Assembly (NCBI GenBank): GCA_000310025.1
Contig: FN648450.1
Coordinates: forward strand, 35,291 to 99,290
Direction: 5' to 3'
Source: Ectocarpus siliculosus
Lineage: Eukaryota > Sar > Phaeophyceae > Ectocarpales > Ectocarpaceae
Length of the DNA: 64,000 bases
Part shown: positions 1-10,053 of the stretch, one piece after another
Position numbering within the stretch: the stretch's first letter is position 1
Layout of the letters: every line of letters starts with the position of its first letter
The notes under the pieces: generated by a model
Database searches by the model: none
Told to the model about the DNA's origin: nothing
What the model saw: the letters and a program-made list of their open reading frames with translations, nothing else
Position numbers and translations under genes: made by a program

Positions 1-412
1 TTTTTTAAAAAAAGCCTGGGGGGGGGGGGGGGCATACGCTTTTTTGGGCACTCTAAAACCAAGACGAATTGGGGAGGGCTTTTCAAAACTTGAAGCCGCT
101 GGCTTGACAGCTGCGGAGGCCGTCACACCACTTACCGAGCAACGATAACGCCAGGATAGGACAGCAGAACACTCCTACGCCCCTTGGCATGCTCTAGACA
201 TTCCCATCACGAAGAACAGCTCGGCGTCTGCTTCGTTCTAGTCAGCTCCTTTTGCGGCGAGATTTGGGGACTCCGCGCAGAATTTTCAGAGCGGTACAAG
301 CGGTGTACCAGCAACCTGCAGGCCCGCTCTCTCTTGTCGGTTGTCGCCTGGTGACACGTGAGCACACAACACACACTCCGCCCAGCAGCCGTAGGGATCC
401 TCAGCGCTTACA
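1..412. other. Left edge, no gene recognised
   Basis: The stretch starts with a T/A run and a G homopolymer of about 15 bases (around 18-32). I see no coding exon, element terminus or repeat here. It should contain the 5' flank of the THAP-type transposase gene that starts at 413, and possibly one end of that transposon, but I could not find a terminal inverted repeat. Confidence 0.4.
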
Positions 413-618
413 ATGGGGAAACATAGATGCATCTGCCAAACAAAATTTTGTGAGGAGGATGGTGGAGACGCGACGATACGGATGCCCAAAGACGCTGGCA
501 AGTTCAAGAGCTGGTGCAACGCGCTTTTTGGTCGAGACGACCTTCCAGTCCCCAGGAGCGACCCTAGGATTTCGGCCGCTCACTTCCCTCCTGGTAGCCT
601 AGCAGCCGATGTGAAGAG
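413..618 (+). pseudogene. First exon half of THAP-type transposase, split by copia insertion
   Basis: An ATG at 413 opens a frame that looks like a THAP zinc finger, the DNA-binding domain found at the N terminus of several eukaryotic transposases. Visible features are an early Cys cluster (CICQTKFC), a conserved-type Trp and the terminal block ISAAHFPPGSL. In a canonical THAP finger a Cys sits three residues before that His; here it is Ser, so one zinc ligand seems lost. The frame runs to 618, where the copia element begins. Skipping the element and one 5-bp target copy, the reading frame continues exactly into 5587-5962. The domain call is from pattern only; the in-frame junction is directly visible. 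Confidence 0.55.
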
Positions 619-823
619 TAACAGCACGACAACGGCTGTTGTATGCTGTGGCTCCGTATGTGACGGAGGCTTGGGTAGAGAAACACAGAGTGATTGTATT
701 ATCTTCACACCGACGCCCAAGCTGTCTTCACCTGACGGTTACAGACTTGGCGATGCCTTCACAATACCGCATAAACCCATGCAGTAGAATAGAGCCGTTC
801 TTGTACTACAAGCACTTCCAACA
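619..823 (-). repeat. 3' LTR of copia element
   Basis: This 205-bp copy matches 5377-5581 along its whole length with about two substitutions (T/C near 692 and near 752). In element sense it begins TGTTGG and ends CTGTTA, so the terminal dinucleotides are TG...TA rather than TG...CA. It lies downstream of the RNase H domain and is therefore the 3' LTR. Confidence 0.95.
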
Positions 824-840
824 TGTCCTCTCAAAAACTA
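824..840 (-). other. Putative polypurine tract of copia element
   Basis: Directly next to the 3' LTR, the sense strand reads TTTTTGAGAGGACA before the LTR start TGTTGG. A short purine-rich tract at this place is the expected plus-strand primer. It is short and interrupted, so the call rests mostly on position. Confidence 0.45.
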
Positions 841-1089
841 CGTCATTCCACAGTTCCGATGCATAAGACCTCTCGAAACGATATACATCCGTGTCCTCTC
901 GAAACAATGCTGTCTAAAGAACTTCTAACAACTCATTATCCGTATCTACTTGTTTCATTCAGCTGCTATCGTAACAGCGATGTGTTTCCTTCCTACAACA
1001 CAAACTCCCGAATTTATTTCAACACATATACACACACATACACCGTCCTACCCTCAAGACATAACGTCCGATTTGAAGAGGGGAGGTGT

Positions 1090-1434
1090 TTACACTCCTA
1101 GGAGCAAGAGGCGGTTCCATAGAAACTTCACCGCACCCAAACTCTTAGTAAGAATGTCAGCTTTCTGCGCGTCAGACTCAAGGTACTCCACTGCGACAAC
1201 CTTGTCTTCCATAAGCGACCTTACATGATGATACTTGATGTCTATGTGCTTCGTACGCGGCGTGATCTTGTTGTTTACACTAGTCGAGATCGCTCCAGTG
1301 TTGTCCTCGAACATCCTCGTCGCCTCCTCTTGCGTCTGGTTGATGGTGCTCAGAAGGTGACGGTAGTGGATGATCATCGTACATGCCTTGGACATCGCGA
1401 CATATTCTGCTTCCACCGAGGAGAGGGCCACCAC
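1090..1434 (-). pseudogene. copia RNase H domain fragment
   Basis: The fragment encodes the C-terminal RNase H part of the copia polyprotein, with the motif VALSSVEAEYVAMS typical of copia RNase H and a downstream DIKYHHVRS block. It is in the same frame as the RT fragment at 1447-2133, from which a single TGA (1447-1449) separates it. That stop falls just before the V-K-Q and ALSS residues, where an uninterrupted copia frame would be expected. Removing one stop codon would rejoin RT and RNase H, so this is a nonsense lesion and not a separate gene. Confidence 0.85.
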
Positions 1435-1446
1435 CGTTTGCTTAAC

Positions 1447-2372
1447 TCACCTCCAGTCCACCGGTCCACCTGCCAGAAACAAAACAACGCCTGTAGTCGA
1501 GCGACGGTCATCTCCATCGCCTGCAAAGTCGGAATCAACATATGCTGTCAGTAGGTTTCCTTGTTCAGCGTCTACCCTGTACGTTATCCCAATGGAGCTC
1601 GTTCCTTTCAGGTACCGGAGCAGTCGCTTCAGTTTGGCCATCGCCTTCGGGCCTGGTTTGGCCATGCTCCTGGTAAGCACCAACACCGTGTGGGCGATCT
1701 CCGGCCTCGATCCCCTGCACAGGTAAAGAACCGAACCCGTGGCTGATCTGAACATCGTGGTGTCCTCTGGCGACAGTGCTTCTTCCTCCACGACACTTAT
1801 CGTACCAACCTCAGCCGGAGTCTTCGTCGGATGCGAGTCGGCCATTCCAAACTTAGCTAGCACCGCCTTGATGTACACCTCCTGCGTCAAGCGAATCGTT
1901 CCTGCTTGAACGTTGCGATCAACGGCCATTCCTAGGATAAACCTCGCATCCCCGAGGTCCACCGTATCAAAGCGTTCCTTCAGCTGTTCGATGATCGTCG
2001 ACACTTGATTCTTTTCGGTTCCAGTGAACAGGATGTCATCCACGTAAACTAGGAGAAATACTTCGCCCGCGTTCAAGATGTACAGACACGGATCCGCCGT
2101 GCTTTGCACGAATCCGATCTCCAGCAAATACACGTGAAATGCCCCGTTCCATCCCTTCGGAGATAGACGTAAACCGTACAGCCATGCCTAGAGTTTCCAG
2201 ACCTGTTTAGCTTGTTGCGACGAGCACTCGAACCCCTTTGGACGTAGATGGGTTCCGCATCTTCGGGAATTCTGGCATGCAGGAAAGCCGTCTTGATGTC
2301 AGCTTGCTTGAGAACTAGACCGTGGCGAGCAGCAACAGCAATCAACAGATGCACAGATTCCATAGACGCCAC
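1447..2372 (-). pseudogene. copia reverse transcriptase domain, frameshifted
   Basis: RT palm motifs are clear: KQADIKTAFLH (first catalytic Asp, near 2290) and LLVYVDDILF (the catalytic Asp pair, near 2050). The two motifs are in different frames. The upstream frame (2372 to about 2240) ends after EPIYVQ, and the continuation lies in the frame of 2133-1447, with an in-frame TAG at 2188-2190. At the N-terminal side, the sequence jumps from the pre-RT segment (DWVDPPQGV) straight to ASMESVHLLIAVAA. The roughly 60-70 residues normally between them are missing, so the RT fingers are deleted. Confidence 0.9.
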
Positions 2373-4717
2373 TGGCGCAGTTGAACACCCTGGGGCGGGT
2401 CAACCCAGTCAAACACGTCATGCTCGTACAGCGACTGTCCTTCGTCGCTCATGCTTGCTTGCCAACGTTTTGAGTCTAGTCCGCTTATCGCTTCGTTATA
2501 GTTGGCTGGGTCGGACGGCATGTAGCCTACCTCACCGGGGCGACCCGTCCCGATGTTTCCGAGTTCGTCGCCGGTCAGCATAGCATGTTCGATCCGCTCG
2601 TACGCCTCCTCCGTCGTATGTAGATTCATCCTATCCGGTGCATTGGAGACCCTGCCGCTCCGACGTAGGTTCGAGTCCTCCATTTGGGGTCCCGATGGCG
2701 TTGGCGATACTTCTTCTTCTTCTGCTGTTTTGTTTTCTTCGTCGTTAGTGTCCACCGTGTCCGGTAAATAGATGGTGGTGGGAGTCATCTCTGAGAACGG
2801 GTCGTACCCGTACTCGGGTTTGACCACGTCGCGAGTCTCTTTCTCACGAAAGGACACCTCAGCGGAGTTGGTGATCTTGAGGGGCTCCGCCGGTTCCCAC
2901 AGCCGGTACGTCCTATTCTTGGTGTTGTACCCCACATGGTACATTTTCTTTGCCCTTGCTGACAGCTTGGTGTCTCGGAATGTCGCTTCTTCATGCTTAA
3001 AAGCTACCGAGCCCCATTCGTGGATGTGCGACATGTCACCTAGCGGTTTTCCCTCCCATACCTCAAGTGGGGCTTTTCCGCCCAGAACCTCCGTAGGTGT
3101 GCGATTCTTGAGGTAGATAGCTGTTTGGAATGCTTCGCCCCACAGATGACCTGGAAGGTGCGGTGCTCCCAGGAGTAGCTTGCGCGCCGTTCCGATGATG
3201 GTGCCAAATCCACGTTCGGCGATGGCGTTCCCCTGCGGGACGTAGGGAGGGCTAGTCTCGAGCTTAATTCCCATGGACTCACACAACGCTTGGAACCTGC
3301 CCTTGAACTCTCCTCCGCCATCGCAGTGCACCTTGCCGATGCAGGTCCCCAAAGGATCCGCTTCGTTCTGGATAAGCTCTTGGAGCGACTCCGCCACCCC
3401 ATCTTTCGTCTTCAGGAGAAAGCCAAACCTCATGCGAGAGAAGTCATCAGTAAACATAACGGCACTCTGGCAACCGCCGGACGACTTGACAGGGTGCGGC
3501 CCCCACACATCGGCGCTCAGAATCTCAAGCCGAGTCGTGGCTCGAGTGCGATTCGACGGGGGGTGGCTACTTTTCTTGCTGTCGCCAACCGCGCAAACCC
3601 CGCAGTCACCTGGTTCGATGTTCCGGTTGAACTTCACTCCGGTTGTCGCTTTGTCCGCCAGCTGCTGTAGAGCACGTGGATGGCAATGACCCATTCTTCG
3701 ATGCCACATATCAGCGTCGACCTTGGTGCGGTACACCTCGGCGGCGTCAAGATTGACGTCGTCGATGATGACGTTCACGACGTACATCCGCCGCACCGCC
3801 GTCGAGATGGGGAAAACATGGTTGCCATGGCGAAGAGCCGGCGGGGTCGACAGCAGATCGCACATCACCCCCTTCTCGGCTAAAGCTCCAACCGACAAGA
3901 TGTTAGGCCCTAGGTTGCGGACCAGCAGAACTTCCACCGCTACCGGTACCACCGTGTTCTGATCATTCCGAACTCCAAATTTTAGCGTGCCTTTCTTGGT
4001 TGCATTTGAGTTACCACAGGACCCGATGATACGCACGGCGCAGTCCACCGGATCACGAACATGTTTGGACAGGCGGGACTCCGTGCAGACCATGTGGCTA
4101 GAAGCGGCAGAATCGATGTATACAGTCGTGTCTACAACAGCGGAGGGATTCACCTGTTCCACTTGAAACACGTTGGTGTACGTGACATACTCTGTTCCAT
4201 CAGACGCCTTCTCCGCCTGAAGGTGAGTCTCTGCCACAAGCGCCGCCTGCACCGGCACATCACCAGCGGCGCACTCATCACACAGCACCGCAGCAAGCAC
4301 ATCCTGCACCTGCACAACTCCAGCAGCGCGCTCCTCTGGCTGCGCCGCACCAGGCACCTTCTGCACCTGCGGGTTGTCGGCGGCGCGGGTTTCCGGCAGC
4401 GCCGCAGCAGGTGCCTCCTGCACCCGCATGTAGTCAGCAGGCTCCGTCTGCACCTGCGAGTCATCCCCGATAACAATTGCGAAGTCCTCCAGCTCGCTGC
4501 TGGGTCCCTCGATCCGCGTAAACCACGCCTGCGTGGTCGACTCCTGCGTGACATGAGCAGCCTGTTCCTTGGCTTCTTCTGCCTCCTGCGAAAGGCGAAG
4601 CGGGCAGTTGTGCCACCCGTGCTCTTTGGAGTTGTGGCAGTACCTGCACAAGCCCTTCGAGTTTTGACCATTATCCCGGCCGCTTCCTCGACCGTTGCCA
4701 CCGGAAGCTTGGCTCAC
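2342..4717 (-). pseudogene. copia Gag C-terminus, protease and integrase
   Basis: This 791-codon frame is the longest intact piece of the polyprotein. It holds, in order, a zinc knuckle CRYC...H...C near residues 24-38 (spacing 2-5-4 instead of the usual 2-4-4), a proline/alanine-rich degenerate-repeat linker, the protease active site YIDSAASSHM, the integrase HHCC zinc-binding region (WHRRMGHCHP...CGVC), and the integrase core with its three acidic residues (LSADVWGP, MFTDDFSRMRF, and the E of GNAIAERGFG). The C-terminal GKAPLEVWEGKP region fits the GKGY-type integrase tail of copia elements. It stops at the RT deletion. Protease and integrase look catalytically intact by motif. Confidence 0.92.
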
Positions 4718-5335
4718 ACAGCAACGCAGTCTTCAATTCGCCGTAGTGACTGTCCGGAAGAGCGTCGTGCAAAGCGTTGAACAGACGCGAGTCGACGACA
4801 ACATCGCCGAGAGAACCCAACTCGGCAGAAATGCGGCGCAACTCCTGGATTGCGCGCGACGGATCAAAATATTCGTCGGCTGCTGTGACGGTGACGGATG
4901 CCAGTTGGGCGTGCAGCTGCTTCATCCGATACGGACCCGCCACCTTGTACTTCTTGTCTAGCGCCACAAAGGCAGCACGACCATCCCCATACTCAGCCTC
5001 TCCAATCGGCCCGTACCTCTGTACCACCTGTGATGCCGCGCGGGAGAACCCTCCTGCGCCGTCGGACGTCGACATAAGAAGCCGCGTGTACAGCTCGCCA
5101 TTTTTCTCTCTGCGAATTTCTCCATCGCAGTGGCATGCGCCGTCCGTGCATCCGGGGTTTCATCTCCCGTCAGATCTTCAGGCGGTTGTTCTTTTCCAGA
5201 CATTATCTTTCCGAGGCCAGCCTTATGCATCAAGACCCGTGTGAGAGTGACCCATCCAGGGAAGCTCGCATCATCACCATCAAAAGGGACAAACCCACGT
5301 TGCATTGGATTCGTGGTGGGAGCTGCGGACGCCAT
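4671..5335 (-). pseudogene. copia Gag N-terminal region, frameshifted
   Basis: The ATG at 5335 starts a copia-type Gag (GFVPFDGDDASFPGW, with the conserved-type F-D-G-x-x-F-x-x-W start). The frame switches near 5100 (after EKFAER) to the frame of 5075-4671, which carries the helical capsid-like part (GPYRMKQLHAQL, IQELRRISAELG). It switches back near 4715 just before the zinc knuckle. Two single-base indels would restore one frame. The sequence between the 5' LTR and this ATG (5336-5376) should hold the primer binding site. I see no canonical initiator-Met tRNA complement there; the first bases after the LTR in element sense are GGTCGTGAGCC. Confidence 0.85.
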
Positions 5336-5376
5336 GTGACTCGTGTCAGTTCCCCTACCGCGCGAGGCTCACGACC

Positions 5377-5581
5377 TAACAGCACGACAACGGCTGTTGT
5401 ATGCTGTGGCTCCGTATGTGACGGAGGCTTGGGTAGAGAAACACAGAGCGATTGTATTATCTTCACACCGACGCCCAAGCTGTCTTCACCTGACGGTTAC
5501 AGACTTGGCGACGCCTTCACAATACCGCATAAACCCATGCAGTAGAATAGAGCCGTTCTTGTACTACAAGCACTTCCAACA
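5377..5581 (-). repeat. 5' LTR of copia element
   Basis: This is a 205-bp direct repeat of 619-823. Promoter elements for the element would lie here, but I cannot place a TATA box with confidence. The downstream flank holds the second AAGAG target copy at 5582-5586. Confidence 0.95.
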
Positions 5582-5586
5582 AAGAG

Positions 5587-5962
5587 CAAACCCCTAACCG
5601 GCGAAGCGGTAGAGGTTAGCGTGAAGGAGGGAGCACTGCCAAGCCAAACGAGCGAGGAGATGCTCAAAGCTTCTCGTGGTGCCCTGGCAAGGAGTCTCAA
5701 GCTCGAAGCTTTGAACGACCGACATCGGAGAGCGCTGCTAGCTGGGGCTCAGAAGGAAGCACGACTCAAGGAGAAAAGTAGAGATTTGGGGCTTAGGATC
5801 TCCCTGCTAGAGTCGGAGCTAAAGGAGGCGGTGGATAAACATGAAGCACACGGCAGGTCATCACAGCCGGCGGACGTTGGGATCGGCCACAACATCCTCC
5901 GTGGAAAGACGCCAACAGAAGTTCGTTGCCTGGCGGGGGTGCCCACCCACGAGGCTCTCCTG
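5587..5962 (+). pseudogene. Second half of THAP-transposase exon 1 (coiled-coil region)
   Basis: It continues the 413-618 reading frame in phase after removal of the copia insert. The encoded segment is highly charged and helical (SLKLEALNDRHRRALLAG, EARLKEKSRDLGLRISLLES), consistent with the coiled coil that often follows a THAP finger. It ends in RGKTPTEVRCLAGVPTHEALL. A strong splice donor GTAAGT at 5963-5968 closes the exon in phase 0. As it stands the exon is cut off from its start codon by the copia element, although a downstream ATG at 5621 remains. Confidence 0.6.
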
Positions 5963-6744
5963 GTAAGTAAGGACTGCTGTACGCTAGTTTTGTACAGTTT
6001 GCGGGAAATTGTTTGTGGTGTTTCTTATTGACACCCCCGCCTCGCCTGCAGCCCCGATACAACGCATGCCCCATTTTTCACGTCATTGCATAGTCTAAAA
6101 ACTGGTATTTAGTTCGTACGTTGTCTACAACTAACTGCTGTTGTGGCAGCTGAGCTCGTGCGTTCAAGATATGTCGCTCGAAACCTACAGCAGTACACAG
6201 CTGGCATGTAGTTTATGTTGTACATATTACAGCAGACAACCCCACTAGGCTACCAGTATGATCGGGAATGGATTATTTGCTGCGCGTCCTACAGCAGTGC
6301 TGAAGATACGGTAGTGGTGGGCGCCCGTGTTTGTGTAATGCTTTGCCCGAGACAAGAGGAGTGCTGTCCTGGTTTTGCTGCTGTCCAGGTCTACAGCAAT
6401 AGGCTGGTAGGTGTTTGTCATCATCCCGTCTATCGGCTACGACAGCAGTAGTAAGAAAGGCAACACGAGTCCAGGTTGATGGTTGTCGCCAACGAGAATG
6501 GCATGCATTTTCGGTTAACCTCGTGTGTTTTCTGGCTAGGGCAAGTGGTGATTATCAGATCGAATCGAAGCATTGTGTTGTTCAGTTTTTCAAGTGGTGT
6601 CGGTAAGTAACCTGGCGCCAACTTTCCTACACAAACACCGGCGTTCACCGGGTGTACCGCCGTTATTGTTTTTGCCGCGAAAAGCCGTGTTAGCGCTTAA
6701 AGAAAAATAGGACCGGCTACCGCTAAATTATGACCAACGTATGA
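5963..6744 (+). other. Intron region of the transposase gene, rich in CTACAGCAGT-like motifs
   Basis: This lies between the donor at 5963 and the catalytic exon. Several near-identical short motifs of the type CTACAGCAGT occur (around 6185, 6290, 6392, 6438). A second possible small exon ends at a GTAAGT donor at 6603, but I could not find an acceptor and phase combination that joins it cleanly to both neighbours. The exact intron structure is unresolved. Confidence 0.4.
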
Positions 6745-7824
6745 TTGCATTCCCGCCGGCCATTGCTTTTAGTTTTATCGCCTCCGCTCAAGCCGTGGAC
6801 GTCTCTGCTCAAACATTTCGCTTTCGGCCGAATAGCGGCATTGCTCCGCCGCTGTGACCGCGTAGCCGCCCACAAAATCTTCACCGGCATAACCCGTGGC
6901 TATTTTCTCCCTTCCTCCCATCTCCCCGCACCTACCCTGCAGAAGCTGTACGAGTTCGCGAACGCCGACGGCGCTGCGGAGAACATGGTGTTTTTCGATC
7001 AGCGAGAACGGGCAGGCGTTTCAGCGGGTGGAAACAGCCAGCGAGTCAAGACTTTTCGTGGTGTCAACGGACTATTTTTTACGTTGATGGTGTTGCGCAC
7101 GGCGATGCCGCTGGTTGTGGCGTCGACTCTATTCGGTGTGCACGAGAGTACCGGGGGGAGGGCTTTCACGACGTGGCTGAGTTTCCTCTATCGCAGCCTC
7201 CGTCCTGTCATACGGTTGCCTTCGGCAAAAGAGGTCGTCGACCTTCTCCCCAAGAACTTCGACGACTTAGGTTATGAGAATTGCGCGTTGGTGTTGGATG
7301 CCACGGAGATAGAGATTCCCAAGTCGTGGCAAACAAACATGAATTTTGTGTCTTTTTCCACGTACAAGGGCAGGCACACGGCTAAAATCCTTGTAGCGAT
7401 AACCCCCGGGGGTGCCATTTGCTACATCGGACCCGCGTACCCAGGGAGGATGAGTGACGTTGAGGTTGTCCGCAAGTCTGGTCTCGTCGACGCTATGAGG
7501 GAAAACGGTCTATCTAACATGGGTTTCAAAGTGATGGCCGACAAGGGTTTCAACTCCATCTCGCCTTTGCTGATAAGGGAAGGTATTCACTATTGCGCGC
7601 CACCCTTCAAGGTTAGCGGCGAGACTCAGTTCACCAAAGCCGACATGCAGCAAAATTGGGAGGTAGCCAACTTGGGCATTCACGTAGAACGAGCAATTGG
7701 AGCAATGAAGAAGTGGAGTATCGTTGACTCGAAGTCCCATCACAAGCAACTCGATCACCTGGAGATGTGCTTTCATGTAGTGGCTGCTTTGGTAAACTTG
7801 ATGCAACAGCCGTTTCGGAGCTAG
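6745..7824 (+). CDS. HTH + DDE_Tnp_4 transposase, catalytic exon
   Basis: This is a DDE-type transposase core of the DDE_Tnp_4 family (PIF/Harbinger and IS4EU/ISL2EU relatives). N-terminal is a short IFTGITR motif, then a helix-turn-helix region (ASTLFGVHESTGGRAFTTWL) that matches the HTH usually fused to DDE_Tnp_4. All three catalytic acids are visible: Asp in LVLDATEIEI, Asp in VMADKGFN, and Glu in IHVERAIGAMKKW. The family blocks FSTYKGRHTAKILVAI and YPGRMSDVEVV are also present. The frame is open from a TTG at 6745, but the real exon starts at an acceptor somewhere at or after about 6700, possibly the TTTTAG at 6771-6772. The stop is at 7824. The catalytic part looks intact; the gene is disrupted only upstream. 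A THAP finger plus DDE_Tnp_4 suggests the IS4EU/ISL2EU group, but that is inference. Confidence 0.88.
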   Translation: MHSRRPLLLVLSPPLKPWTSLLKHFAFGRIAALLRRCDRVAAHKIFTGITRGYFLPSSHLPAPTLQKLYEFANADGAAENMVFFDQRERAGVSAGGNSQRVKTFRGVNGLFFTLMVLRTAMPLVVASTLFGVHESTGGRAFTTWLSFLYRSLRPVIRLPSAKEVVDLLPKNFDDLGYENCALVLDATEIEIPKSWQTNMNFVSFSTYKGRHTAKILVAITPGGAICYIGPAYPGRMSDVEVVRKSGLVDAMRENGLSNMGFKVMADKGFNSISPLLIREGIHYCAPPFKVSGETQFTKADMQQNWEVANLGIHVERAIGAMKKWSIVDSKSHHKQLDHLEMCFHVVAALVNLMQQPFRS

Positions 7825-8920
7825 GGATACCGGGGTGTACGGTGTGTGTGCGTGTGTCGCTGTATGCGCGCGGATGTGCTGCCCCGTCGCGTTGGCTCTC
7901 CCATCCTTGTTGCGCGTGTTGTGTGGTGTTATGGTAGAGTTCCTGTTGAAGCGCATGTTGTGTGGTGTTCTGTTGGTGTTGTGCCATTTGCGGTTTGAGG
8001 AAAATTCTATGTAGTACATGTAGTAGAAGTACATCCAAGAGTAGACGGAGATATTCGGCGGGTGGATGTGCTGGGCGAGTGAGCATACACGGTGATGTAC
8101 TTGCTAGATATACCTCAGGCTTAGTGCGGGATTGCCAGTGTTCGCTTGCGGGGAGCACCTCCTAAACGGTGTATATTTTGCAAGAGAGCATCCGAGCTAA
8201 TGGAACCATTGCAACAACCTCGCTGTGTAATCACGTTCTGAAACAATGGCCTTAAATCCCATCCTACCAGATTTGAGTTCAGGGCAGGTCGGCAGCAGTG
8301 ACTGCTTCGGGTTTGGCATGATACCTACTCTAGCTGTTTCTAATTCTCTGTTTTTAGATAGGATTCCGTAGACGGAAGGCAAGTGTGTCAGGGAAAAACA
8401 GGAAAATATCACTCTTAACCCTCCATCATATCGCACGAATCTTCTGCCGACACATGATGAACGTTAAAATGGGCACGAGGGCCGTGTTCAGGGGCGAATA
8501 CACGCAGCTCGTGCAGCGAGCTAAAAAAAGAGTCTATTGTAGCGAAGGCGGCAGGCAAAGCATGCACTCGCCAAAGAAAACCCATGTATTTTGCGAGAGC
8601 TGGTAGCTCTTTGTCCCCCGCTTCATCTTGCAACAAATTTATGGGGTGTATGGTCGCGACGGACGGATGACGCCGCGCCCAAAGCGAAAAGGTACTTTCA
8701 ACCCTACCGTGCGTAGACGTCCCACGTGGCACCCGTGCGTAGACCCCCCCCCATGACACCCAATAAAACGAACCTACCACAAAATAATGTTGCACTAACC
8801 TCTGAGGGTCGAGCCTGTAGACACGTTTACGTAGAAGTCACCAAAGAGAGGCCACATTGGAGTGCCGCTAACAAAACACTCTGCACGGAAAACACTCTGA
8901 ACGGAAAAGGAACCACAAAG
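7825..8920. other. Convergent intergenic region, no gene
   Basis: This lies between the 3' ends of the transposase (plus) and the SWIM gene (minus). It has GT-rich runs at 7835-7860 and no frame that looks coding. A minus-strand open frame at 8415-8795 has no recognisable features. Confidence 0.4.
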
Positions 8921-9581
8921 CTACAGGTCGCAATCTTCACGCACGAGCGGCGGAAGGTAATCCATGGCGACTGCTCTGTTATTCGGGCCCCTGGCACAAT
9001 CCACGAACGCCAGCAGCTTGTCCATTTTGAACCTACTGAAATCCTTGCCAGCATCGAAGTGGAGCTTCAGTTCATCCCACTTTCCTCCAGAGGGGTGCGG
9101 GTTGAAGTCTTGCATTCGATCGATCGCGGTTACTCCCTGTACTTTCGCCGGAACGTCGTCGTCAAAGCCTCGCCGAGGATCCCGCATTTTCCTGACCACA
9201 TTCGTGCCGTGCGATAGAGGTTCTCCATACAACGTACACTGCTCTCCCAACCTGCCCCCCTTACAGTTCTGCATGATCCAACTGCAAGCTCGACCGGTAC
9301 ATGTAGATGGGTTGAACGTAGCTAGTTCGTCCTCGGTCATCTGCAGCAGACGAGTCAAGAAGAGGACCATTGCAGTGTGGGAGCATCCCCCGCTCATGCC
9401 GGCAGGACACTCGCACAGAGCGGCGACCACACCAAGGGCGACGAGGGGCTGTCTCGGCCATTGCCCAGATTCTACCCCGTGCCCCTCCTCCTCCGCTGCT
9501 GAGGGATGAGCGCTCTCGTCCAACGCCTCCACCCGCAGTTGTATGCGGACCTCGTACGTTTTCGTATCCGAGAAGGAGGCA
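8921..9581 (-). CDS. SWIM zinc-finger exon (3' exon of SAP-SWIM gene)
   Basis: The exon probably opens at a CAG acceptor (AG at 9582-9583) and encodes about 220 residues to a stop at 8921. It starts with ASFSDTKTYEVRIQL, then a linker, then a SWIM zinc finger: LCECPAGMSGGCSHTAMVLF, matching C-x-C-P-A-G...C-x-H. SWIM fingers bind DNA or proteins. This exact context (T-Y-x-V segment, SWIM, then a T-x-x-x-C-x-W block, here CTGRACSWI) is familiar from accessory proteins of IS4EU/ISL2EU-type transposons. In those the SWIM is normally followed by a YqaJ-type nuclease. No such domain follows here; the frame ends after PPLVREDCDL. Confidence 0.7.
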
Positions 9582-10053
9582 CTGGCGCTGACCAGAAGCG
9601 AACGTGGACGTAAGGAAGATGGCGTGAGGTACAATCGTCGAGGCAAGGTCGTATTTGCGTCACAAGCATGAAAACAAATAAGCGGGTTTCTTACCGTTAA
9701 AGAGGACTGGCGGGTATTCATTTGTCAGGAGCATGGCATAACAATGTGGGCGTCTTACCGTAGAAGTGAACTAGTGGGTTGCGCCAAAAGAGCACCAACG
9801 AAGCTACCAGAGCATGAGGGATGCAGGAGGGGGTGGGGGTGGGGGCGGTTGTGGTGTGATCTTGAAGACTATGGCGCGAAATGCGTGTCGAATGTAGTTG
9901 GTAGCGGTAAGACTGCGTTCGGTGTGGGAGAAGCGCTTACAGGCCTGCCGAAAGGATACGACGCCACCAGCACGTGACAGCAACAACAATAGTAAGTACC
10001 TCTCGCGTGGTAACTTTCCGGTCGCACCATCCAGTGGCTACTTACCTCATTCA

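Larger units (their letters stand above)
619..5581 (-). mobile_element. Ty1/copia LTR retrotransposon (4963 bp), defective
   Basis: The element lies on the minus strand between two 205-bp LTRs and is flanked by a 5-bp target duplication AAGAG (614-618 and 5582-5586). Domain order in the sense direction is Gag with zinc knuckle, aspartic protease, integrase, reverse transcriptase, RNase H, which is diagnostic of Ty1/copia (integrase before RT). The LTRs differ at only about two sites, so insertion looks recent. Yet the coding region has at least six lesions: frameshifts near 5100, 4715 and 2230, a missing piece of the RT N terminus near 2380, and stops at 2188-2190 and 1447-1449. It cannot make an intact polyprotein as written. 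Mobilisation in trans, or assembly errors, would explain young LTRs with a broken interior. Confidence 0.95.

Noticed and set aside
4061-4780. 239-codon plus-strand open frame
   Set aside because: Antisense to the copia Gag/protease coding region.
5336-5376. Initiator-Met tRNA primer binding site for the copia element
   Set aside because: No match to the usual complement directly downstream of the 5' LTR; left unassigned.
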